Shown piece by piece: positions 58,901-64,000 of a DNA stretch of 64,000 bases (position 1 is its first letter; each line of letters begins with the position of its first letter). Origin of the DNA: Eledone cirrhosa (lineage: Eukaryota; Mollusca; Cephalopoda; Octopoda; Eledonidae). The position numbers were made by a program, and so were the translations under genes. Below the pieces are notes generated by a model. The model was not told where the DNA came from. It searched no databases and saw only the letters and a list, made by a program, of their open reading frames with translations. The DNA lies in contig OZ024740.1 in the NCBI GenBank assembly GCA_964016885.1, positions 203,418,877-203,482,876 of the forward strand, in the 5' to 3' direction.

Positions 58901-61900
58901 ATTAACTAGGATAACAGGTGAAGAAAGAATTACACCTGGTAACAGAACAGGTAAGAGGCATTAAATAGTCTTTATTTACATTCAACAATGATATTCCTTT
59001 GTCATCATCATCATCATCATTTAATGTCCGTTTTCCCTGTTTTTATTAGGTATAATGCACCCAGTATGCTCTGTAAAGTTGTGGTGCTTGCACCACAATA
59101 ATATACACCTAGTACATACTGTAAAGGGGTCGGTATTAGGAAGGGTATCCAGCTATAGAAACCATACCAAATGAGCAGGGTCTGTCTAGTCTTGGAATGT
59201 AACAACTTGTCCAACTCATGCCAGTGTGGAAAATGGTTGTAAAACAGTGATAATGATGATCACAGGCATAGTCCAGTGGTTAAGAAGTATGCTCTGCAAT
59301 AACGAGGTCCCAGATTCAATCCCACTGTGTAGCATTTTGAGCAAATGTCTTTACCGTAGCCTTAGGTCAACCTAAGCCTGTAAGCGAAATTGGGTTAGCT
59401 TAAATTGTGTAGAAGTTTTGTTGGATTGATTATACCCGTAATTTGGAAGTGCAGCCTAGTCACACTATATCACCCTGATTCAGCTTTAGAATTAGATTAA
59501 AGGTACACATGTCTGTGAAATACTCAGCCAATTACATGTTAATTTAATGAGTCAGATAATCAGTTGATTCAACAATAGAACAGTAATTATTAAAAGCAAT
59601 ACCTATTTCCCTTTTATTACTATATTTCTAATGAAAGACACTGCCTAGGTTTTTCAAATAATTTTAAAAACTGAAGAAATTTAGTAAAATAACTAAGTTT
59701 TTCATTATGATAATTTTTTAAATGAATATAAAACACTTTAAAATAAACAACTTTATATCATAAAGCCAGAGCCAGTTTGGTTTATCTATATATATAAAAC
59801 TGTGGTTGTCTGTCTGTCTATCGATTTTTGGCACACATCTCCTCTTAGAATCTCTCACGGAATTGCACCGAAATTGCTATACTTGTACATTGAGCCCTAG
59901 CAAAGACATCGGAAAAAAATATTTCAAATTGACCCGCCCTATCTGACGAAATCGAATATAATGTATCGATTTTTGAGCGTAAGTGATCAGTTATTTCCCT
60001 TTGTTCTGTTTACATTCAGCGTAGCGTCTTACGTTCTCTTTACATTTTCTGCGTGCAAAAATTAAAAAAATGATTTCCCTTTGTTCTGTTTACATTCAGC
60101 GTAGCGTCTTACGTTCTGTTTACATTTTCTGCGTGCATCTGTAAATTTCGTTAGGCGTGCAGACAGACAGTCGTGCAGAGAGGTGATATAGGCGTGCAGA
60201 GAGGTGATATAGGCGTGCGGACAGACAGTCGTGCAGAGAGGTGATATAGGCGTGCAGGCAGACAGTCGTGCAGAGAGTTGATATAGGCGTGCAGAGAGTT
60301 GATATAGGCGTGCAGACAGTCGTGCAGAGAGGTGATATAGGCGTGCAGACAGACATAACTGATAATTTGGTTACGCTAATGTTTTTCTCTGCGTTGCAGT
60401 GTTTACATTTTCGATCTTTGTTAATAAATAACCAGTGCAGTTTCTATCCCCAGCATCCTCTTTTGTTATAACATTCGGGTTATCGTTATGTTTTCTTAAC
60501 TTCATAAGGCATATTGTTGGTTGAGGGAATATTAATCAAAAACACCACATGCAAGTCTGCACAGTAGACACTACAGTTTTTAAGCCAAGAAAGAAACTTA
60601 ACATTGTAACTTTAACACAGCTACTGAGCGACCCCGAGCAACGCCGGGCTTTACTGCTAGTACAATGATAAAACTAACGTTATTGAATTCAATTTGCCAT
60701 GTCTTACATTAAATCAGCTGTGTTCAAACCTGGCGAGGGATGGACTTTGCCAGGTTTAAAATGCCCAGGTATTTTATTGTGGCAACTCTACAACTCCATC
60801 AGGAATTCAGGGCTCAAAGACGGGCATTAAATCAACCTCAATGAACTTTACTGAGGACAAGTTTGATTTTCTGAATGTTCCATTCCACTAAATAAAACTA
60901 CAGCCATCACTCACAATCAAGGATGACTTAGTACCAGAAACCATATAGCAGGGAGCAGACACATAGACTTTTCAGCCAATGTATGCTTGATCCATTCAAA
61001 TATCCAAGGTGTTACAGCTAGAAAGAGTTGGTTGCACCAACACTGGGCTAGTACTTTCTTTATCAACTCCAAAAGGATGAAAATTAAACTTAATGAAAAT
61101 TTGAACTTAGAGGGCAGAGAGCTGGACCAACTATAGTAAGCCATTTTATCAAACACTTTAATGACTCTGCTAATTACCTCCTTTGTTTCACCAATTAAGC
61201 ATTTCTCTGATACTTTAATGATTTAGAAACAACCACTTAGTATTTATGATGAGTATGACATTTTAAATGTTTTATTAAGTTATATATATATATAATTGCC
61301 TGGGATATGTTTTCAGTGTTGCTGCTTTTACCTCTCTCTCTCTTTCCCTCTCACACATGCACATACATTCTTTCCATCCTGTTTGCATCATGACTGACAT
61401 TTTACAAAGAATATACAACAGCATTAATATAATAATGTTTTGTGATTGTGTAGGTAACAATGGTCAGATCCAGTTATGGCAATTCTTATTGGAACTACTA
61501 ACTGACAAGGAGTACCGAGAAATTATACAGTGGGTCGGAGATGATGGAGAATTCAAGTTACACAACCCAGAGATGGTGGCCCAGTTGTGGGGCCAACGTA
61601 AAAACAAACCAACCATGAACTATGAGAAACTAAGTCGAGCTCTACGGTACTACTATGACGGAGATATGATTGCTAAGGTAATGACTTAGTTTTTTTATTT
61701 CGATGTGTTGCGGGCATGGCTGTCTGGTTAAAGAATTCACTTCACAAAAGGCTCAGTCTCACTACGTGGCACCTATAGCGTCTTCCACTATATCCTTGAG
61801 TTGATCAATGCCTTATGAGTGAAAATTCATAGACAGTAACTGTGTAGAAACACCTCATGTATATCATTGTCGCAATCATCATTTAGCATCAGTTGTCCCT

Positions 61901-63897
61901 GAAGGGTTGGGCAGGTTATCATAGACCAAATCAGTACTCAAGTGGAGATACTGACTTCAGGGGGGCTGTATTTTGCTTACTTACATTCCTGCACTCTACC
62001 CAGTACATCTCACTGTGTTTATATCCTGTAACTTAGTTTAACAAAAAAAAATTGATAATGTAAGTACCAGACTTGAAGAAAATAAGAACTGGGATTAATA
62101 TGATTGACTAAATCCCTTCAAGATGGCGCCACAGTCTAATGACTGAAACCAGTACAAGGATTGTTAAAGACACCTTAAGTTATGTCCCTTAATTTTTTTA
62201 TTTTTTATTTTACTGTTTAGTCAGAAGAAAAAGTAGTGCCCAAGACTCTATTCAGGGCCTGTAAGAGTAATGCTAGAGAAAGGGGTGGGGGATATATTTG
62301 CAACAGACTGGACTTCACTGAAGGCACCAAACAGCCAGGTATTAAGCTAAGTGACAGATTAAGTCTTACCTCATAAATAGACTACAGGGAGCTGAACAGA
62401 CACCACAATGCATATATGTCCATATAGTACCTATAGTATGTAGGTCGGTAGTTGAATGAGAGTATGTGACCTACAAAGCCATTGTTCCAGATACTACATA
62501 CCTTTCTGTTTCATTAAAGACAAGTTCCCTTATTAAAATCAAGTAAATCTTGATTAAGGTGGGTTCAAATGTCTGGCTATGAATTAATTGAGGAATAATT
62601 AGTACAAAATTGCTATTTACAGCAAAATTATTTTTAAATACTTTTAGGCAGAATAAAAATGTTAAACCAATATAGAAGATGATTTCTGAGGATGTTAAGA
62701 TTATACACTCTGTAAAATGGTAAAGTTGGTGCCATGATAAAATACACCTAGTACACTGTAAAGTGCTAACATTAATGCCATGATAAAATGCACCCAATAC
62801 ACTCTGTACAGTAGTTTGCATTAGAAAAGGAATCCAGTTGTAGAAACCATCTGAAAATATAGAACATAAGAGCAAGACACAGTTTCTGGACCAGTCTAGT
62901 CTTGGGCCATAACAACCCTTATCAGCATAGGAAATATGTAAAATGATGATTATGTTGACTCATTTTTTAATTAAGATTTTAGAAGAAAATATCTAAGAAT
63001 CATCATCATTTAATGTCTATTTTCCATGCTTTCAGGGGTTAGTAGGATTGTCTAACTGAAGTTAGATTGGTATGCTGACCTTGCTCATACACTTTATTTT
63101 TGGCTTTTTTTCTTTTTACAGCTGGATGCCCTTCCACATGCCAACCACCTAACAGCATGTACTGGGAGCATGTTATCTTGACTCTGGCACAATCACCTTA
63201 CAGGGCAGATGTGGTGCTCTTAGTTGTGGCATTAGCACTGCCATCTTACTGGATGCTTTTTGTTATTGCACCAGCACTACTGCATTACAAGGAAGACAGG
63301 ATGCTTTTCGTCATAGAATTAACATAACCATCTTACAGGGTGGCACCAACACTACCACTTGTCAACACTAGAGTGCTCATTGCATTAATTCTAATGTTTA
63401 TAGGGGTTTATAGTAGCTTTAATAATTGACAGATCACTGAAAATTTCCTGACATTTGTACATTATTATATGTACTATACATGCACCTTTGATGAGTTGTA
63501 GTGCACCTGAGTGCTGTACACAATTATTTCTTTATTATTAAAGACTTCAATTTTTAATGTAATGCAGTTATAATGCTAATTTGTAACTATTATGCTAATG
63601 TGGTTTCATGTGGTACAGGATGTTAAGACTCATATTTTCTAATGCCAATCTTTTTTTTTGCTTGTTCAGGTTCATGGGAAGCGATTTGTGTACAAATTTG
63701 TGTGTGACCTTAAGATGCTTCTTGGTTATTCATCACGGGAACTCAGCAAATTGGTGCCTGCCCACTGTGATAAAAAGGTACAACACATCGAAATATTGCC
63801 ACAGTGCGTTGAAAAAAAGGTACAACACATTACAGACAAGCCTCTATTGGCAGCCATCGCTATGAAACGGGTTGACCAAAAGACACAGACTGTTTAG
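46968..63897 (+). CDS. GABPA: GA-binding protein alpha chain, ETS transcription factor (9 coding exons)
   Basis: Joined exons 46968-47080, 48077-48248, 49750-49834, 51212-51421, 52120-52332, 53143-53211, 58867-58950, 61454-61677 and 63670-63897 give a 465-aa protein (human is 454 aa). This is the DNA-binding subunit of GABP/NRF-2, a nuclear factor that activates housekeeping and nuclear-encoded mitochondrial genes as a complex with ankyrin-repeat GABP-beta. Domains in order: N-terminal ubiquitin-like GABP-alpha domain (about 40-130), pointed/PNT domain (about 172-262), basic linker, ETS domain (about 320-402) with [11 protein letters not shown] and [16 protein letters not shown], then a C-terminal tail. 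Every join is GT-AG and in phase. The ATG lies two bases after an acceptor, so a non-coding first exon is required. The sequence beyond the TAG is 3' UTR to the window end. Confidence 0.97.
47081..48076. other. GABPA intron
   Basis: Contains an M1-like remnant (about 47460-48060, AT-rich with AAATGAGTGGTTTTATTTTG). No other feature. Confidence 0.5.
48077..48248 (+). CDS. GABPA: GABPA exon: start of the GABP-alpha N-terminal domain
   Basis: Residues 38-95. The segment [15 protein letters not shown] then IRLQCSL matches the vertebrate 'DINEPIGNLKKLLE'/'RLQCSL' stretch. The acceptor CCATAG precedes it and the donor GTATGT follows. Confidence 0.95.
48275..48600 (-). repeat. Tail copy followed by M1 fragment
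   Basis: (ATC)n, CACTGTTTTACATCTG, then a decayed tail and an M1 portion (ATGAAAGGCACTGCCTATGA). Confidence 0.5.
49073..49290 (-). mobile_element. S2 SINE
   Basis: Reverse strand copy with AGACACAAGGCCAGCAGTTT start and GTGGGATTTGAACTAAGAAC B-box region. Confidence 0.75.
49300..49700 (-). repeat. Tail with internal tandem units
   Basis: CATCATCATCACTATTTAAT start, then three near-identical units of about 60 bases (ACAGAGTGGACTGGGTGCTT ... GGCACCAGCAC) at 49560-49690. Confidence 0.65.
49750..49834 (+). CDS. GABPA: GABPA exon: N-terminal domain, continued
   Basis: Residues 96-124 ([16 protein letters not shown] and following), aligned with the vertebrate LDPERSLFDQGVKTDG region. Acceptor TTACAG, donor GTAAGT. 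Confidence 0.93.
49862..49930. repeat. (ATC)n microsatellite
   Basis: About 65 bases of ATC/ATCACC repeats. Confidence 0.9.
50669..51135 (+). mobile_element. MITE M1 interrupted by MITE M2
   Basis: M1 starts TTAACCCATTCATCACCA and ends GTTATCAAAAGATTTAA. Its middle is split at 50862 by the M2 element. Removing M2 restores AATACTTCAAATTAAACAGC, the M1 consensus. Confidence 0.7.
50862..51078. mobile_element. MITE M2, TTAA-flanked (piggyBac-like)
   Basis: TTAACTCTTTAGTATTTA at the left and TAAATGCTAAAGGGTTAA at the right form an 18-base inverted repeat with two mismatches. TTAA on both sides fits a TTAA target duplication, and the termini start C(C/T)C, as in piggyBac-type elements. 217 bases, non-coding. 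Confidence 0.85.
51212..51421 (+). CDS. GABPA: GABPA exon: linker and start of pointed domain
   Basis: Residues 124-194: [10 protein letters not shown] closes the N-terminal domain, a Pro/Gln-rich linker follows, and [12 protein letters not shown] with REQERLKIP opens the pointed domain. Acceptor TTTTCAG, donor GTAAGT. Confidence 0.95.
51560..51720 (+). mobile_element. Decayed S2 SINE
   Basis: GTCAAATAGGATGCTTTGCG ... TGAGTTCATATCCTGCC, with the body lost after an A run. Confidence 0.5.
51885..52035 (+). repeat. LINE/SINE tail next to a GABPA exon
   Basis: AAAACCTGCCAGATACAGTC ... CCATGCTAGCGTGGAAGATA and (GATGAT)n, ending about 85 bases before the acceptor of the pointed-domain exon. Confidence 0.75.
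52120..52332 (+). CDS. GABPA: GABPA exon: pointed (PNT) domain core
   Basis: Residues 194-265, including [29 protein letters not shown] and [10 protein letters not shown], the helical protein-interaction module of the ETS family. The acceptor TTTGTAG directly follows a C-rich tract and a LINE-tail copy at 51885-52035. Donor GTAAGT. Confidence 0.95.
52395..52566 (+). repeat. LINE/SINE tail
   Basis: AAGAAGGGCATCCAGCCATAG ... GGATGTTAAACGATGATGAT. Confidence 0.75.
52570..52832 (+). mobile_element. S3 SINE
   Basis: tRNA-like head (GCATAGCTGAGTAGTTATGG), the S3 body GAGTTGCACCTGTAATTCAA and a tail ending GTCAGAGGGCC. Confidence 0.65.
52833..53060 (-). repeat. LINE/SINE tail
   Basis: ATCATAATCATTTTACGTCC start, reverse orientation, with ACAGAGTGGACTGGGCACCA. 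Confidence 0.55.
53143..53211 (+). CDS. GABPA: GABPA exon: linker
   Basis: Residues 265-288, Thr/Ser-rich linker ([12 protein letters not shown]). Acceptor ATTACAG, donor GTAAAT. Phase 1 at both ends. Confidence 0.9.
53360..53595 (-). mobile_element. LINE C-terminal fragment, other family
   Basis: Open frame ending [17 protein letters not shown], a common C-terminal ending of LINE reverse transcriptases. Adjacent to, but distinct from, the next LINE. Confidence 0.5.
53615..54588 (-). mobile_element. LINE fragment, same family as 11130-14455
   Basis: Reverse strand: C-terminal segment, post-RT region ([18 protein letters not shown]) and the zinc-ribbon-like CSVCKKG ... CPKCKQW. It stops just after motif C, where a (TA)n run and the Penelope-like element begin. 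Confidence 0.8.
54732..54796 (-). ncRNA. Candidate hammerhead ribozyme, inverted repeat copy
   Basis: Minus-strand copy with CTGATGA and GAA and the same flanking pairing; helix II AAGCGCA with TGCCCTT. It is in the inverted 3' end copy that precedes the element. Confidence 0.5.
55251..55314 (+). ncRNA. Candidate hammerhead ribozyme, 5' terminal repeat
   Basis: Core CTGATGA (55258-55264) and GAA (55296-55298). Helix I: ATTTTAT before the core pairs with ATAAAAT (55308-55314). Helix II: the segment after CTGATGA pairs imperfectly with the TGCCCTT before GAA. Helix III is only 2-3 base pairs (AT...AT). Cleavage would follow the AUA ending at 55307. Minimal helix III is typical of Penelope-element hammerheads. 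Not folded by computer. Confidence 0.5.
55500..56936 (+). pseudogene. Penelope-like reverse transcriptase with in-frame TGA
   Basis: One frame of 478 sense codons is broken only by TGA at 55959-55961. RT landmarks: [39 protein letters not shown] (motif A Asp), [13 protein letters not shown] (motif B), [13 protein letters not shown] (motif C, YRDD). The C-terminus has [12 protein letters not shown] and a Cys/His cluster (CSHC ... CKHRS) that, in related invertebrate proteins I recall, follows a GIY-YIG nuclease core. That core (YIG motif and Arg) is absent here, and the join after motif C is abrupt, so an internal deletion is likely. AT-rich coding sequence, unlike GABPA. Confidence 0.75.
56940..57794 (+). 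other. Penelope-like element 3' untranslated stretch
   Basis: Very AT-rich and non-coding. It includes near-repeats (TTTATGTTTTAATTATATTC at about 57248 and 57310) and a TTTTAATTTTTAATTTT run at 57714-57795. Confidence 0.6.
58239..58302 (+). ncRNA. Candidate hammerhead ribozyme, 3' terminal repeat
   Basis: Same parts as 55251-55314: ATTTTAT, CTGATGA, GAA, short helix III, ATAAAAT. Helix II here is AAGTGCA with TGCCCTT (one mismatch). Confidence 0.5.
58343..58584 (-). mobile_element. S1 SINE, truncated
   Basis: Tail and body as in other S1 copies, ending at ACATCACCCGGTC before reaching the tRNA-like head, then a TA run. It interrupts the right repeat of the Penelope-like element. Confidence 0.8.
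58867..58950 (+). CDS. GABPA: GABPA exon: basic linker before ETS domain
   Basis: Residues 288-316: [13 protein letters not shown] and PGNRTG, matching vertebrate APRISGEDR...PGNRTG just before the ETS domain. Acceptor CTGGCAG, donor GTAAGA. The preceding intron carries the Penelope-like element. Confidence 0.95.
58995..59262. repeat. LINE/SINE tail fragments
   Basis: A reverse-strand (ATC)n tail start (59003-59040) is followed by a plus-strand decayed tail (AGGAAGGGTATCCAGCTATAG ... (GATGAT)). Confidence 0.6.
59270..59590 (+). mobile_element. S3-type SINE
   Basis: tRNA-like head GCATAGTCCAGTGGTTAAGA, B-box-like CAGATTCAATCCC, a longer middle, and the tail CTGTGAAATACTCAGCC ... GTTAATTTAATGAG. 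Confidence 0.7.
59600..59784 (+). mobile_element. MITE M1, interrupted at its right end
   Basis: Starts CCCTTTTATTACTATATTTC and runs to CCAGAGCCAGTTTGGTTTA, where the Helitron begins. Confidence 0.55.
59785..60660 (+). mobile_element. Non-autonomous Helitron
   Basis: Starts A|TCTATATATATAAAAC and ends CCCCGAGCAACGCCGGGC (hairpin-forming), then TTTACTGCTAG|T. Interior: an approximately 75-base direct repeat (GATTTCCCTTTGTTCTGTTT at about 59992 and 60070) and a minisatellite. No Rep/helicase ORF. Confidence 0.8.
60152..60355 (+). repeat. Minisatellite inside Helitron
   Basis: About ten units built from GCGTGCAGAGAGGTGATATAG and GACAGACAGTCGTGCAGAG. The Cys-Thr-Pro-Ile-Ser reading on the other strand is a product of the repeat. 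Confidence 0.85.
60661..61453. other. GABPA intron: S2-like remnants
   Basis: Decayed S2 SINE pieces (60860-61165, reverse) and a TA run at about 61280. Nothing else recognised. Confidence 0.45.
61454..61677 (+). CDS. GABPA: GABPA exon: ETS domain, main part
   Basis: Residues 316-390. [17 protein letters not shown] starts the winged helix-turn-helix. [16 protein letters not shown] holds the two recognition-helix arginines that contact GGAA. Nearly identical to vertebrate GABPA. Acceptor TTGTGTAG, donor GTAATG. Confidence 0.97.
61678..62680. other. GABPA intron: decayed SINE pieces
   Basis: 61710-61860 resembles an S3-type head; 61880-62000 is a decayed tail. 62050-62680 has no recognised feature. 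Confidence 0.45.
62690..62955 (+). repeat. LINE/SINE tail
   Basis: Repeat units GTGCCATGATAAAATACACC, then a decayed tail to (GATGAT). Confidence 0.55.
63000..63370 (-). repeat. LINE/SINE tail with tandem units
   Basis: CATCATCATTTAATGTCTAT start, GCTGGATGCCCTTCCACATG, then several TTACAGGG..TGGTGCT-type units. Confidence 0.6.
63438..63540 (+). mobile_element. Second-family LINE 3' terminus
   Basis: Only the last 100 bases: CCTGACATTTGTACATTAT ... GATGAGTTGTAGTGCACCTG and TTATTATT. Matches the ends at 19036-19357 and 46300-46900. Confidence 0.7.
63670..63897 (+). CDS. GABPA: GABPA last coding exon: end of ETS domain and C-terminal tail
   Basis: Residues 391-465 and [21 protein letters not shown] completes the ETS domain and its C-terminal helices. 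The tail contains a repeated KKVQHI (42-base period), which helps explain the greater length compared with vertebrates. Acceptor TTGTTCAG. Confidence 0.96.
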   Translation, partial: VHGKRFVYKFVCDLKMLLGYSSRELSKLVPAHCDKKVQHIEILPQCVEKKVQHITDKPLLAAIAMKRVDQKTQTV

Positions 63898-64000
63898 CAG
63901 CAGCCCTTATTAAGTGTGAAAGAATGATGTATAAAATGGAAGAGACAAACAAAAATACAGACACATTCTATTTCAGACTTTATTGGAAATATTTGGGCTT
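63898..64000 (+). other. GABPA 3' UTR (incomplete)
   Basis: Sequence after the TAG is unbroken to the window edge; no AATAAA is reached. Confidence 0.7.

Noticed and set aside
60120..60356. Open frame with Cys-Thr-Pro-Ile-Ser repeats
   Set aside because: A by-product of the minisatellite inside the Helitron.

Overview
The window looks like a cephalopod mollusc genome, most likely octopus-like. It has two intron-rich nuclear genes in a sea of tRNA-derived SINEs, APE-type LINEs with (ATG)n tails, Helitrons, MITEs and (TA)n microsatellites. The species call is an inference: it rests on the repeat style and on vertebrate-like but divergent gene sequences.

The two genes are head to head. On the minus strand, three coding exons (20690-20524, 17232-17099, 5347-5235) encode a 137-aa mitochondrial ATP synthase coupling factor 6 (ATP5PF/ATP5J). 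On the plus strand, nine coding exons (46968-63897) encode a 465-aa GA-binding protein alpha chain (GABPA), complete with the N-terminal GABP-alpha domain, pointed (PNT) domain and ETS DNA-binding domain. All exon joins keep frame and use GT-AG sites. The 3' UTR of GABPA runs off the window end. Vertebrates have the same two genes head to head, with a reported bidirectional promoter in mouse, so this is conserved microsynteny. A non-repetitive patch at about 25.80-26.06 kb carries an E-box, clustered ETS cores and a strong splice donor. It is the best candidate for the shared promoter and the GABPA leader exon.

Layout: 0.4-5.0 kb, LINE and LTR-retrotransposon wreckage downstream of ATP5PF. 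5.2-20.7 kb, ATP5PF, whose second intron holds a near-identical 3.1-kb tandem duplication (5519-8614, 8615-11713) and a nearly full-length LINE (11130-14455, minus). 20.7-25.8 kb, leader region of ATP5PF. 26-47 kb, about 21 kb presumed GABPA first intron with LINE fragments, SINEs, a 5S rRNA-derived fragment, a mariner-like element, a fold-back element and two head-to-tail Helitrons. 47-64 kb, GABPA exons and introns, including a nested TTAA MITE, a Penelope-like retroelement (54592-58343) and another Helitron (59785-60660).

The most notable unexplained structure is the Penelope-like element. Its reverse-transcriptase gene is interrupted by one in-frame TGA. It is bounded by 205-bp terminal repeats and a 450-bp inverted repeat. 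Each terminal repeat contains a candidate minimal hammerhead ribozyme.
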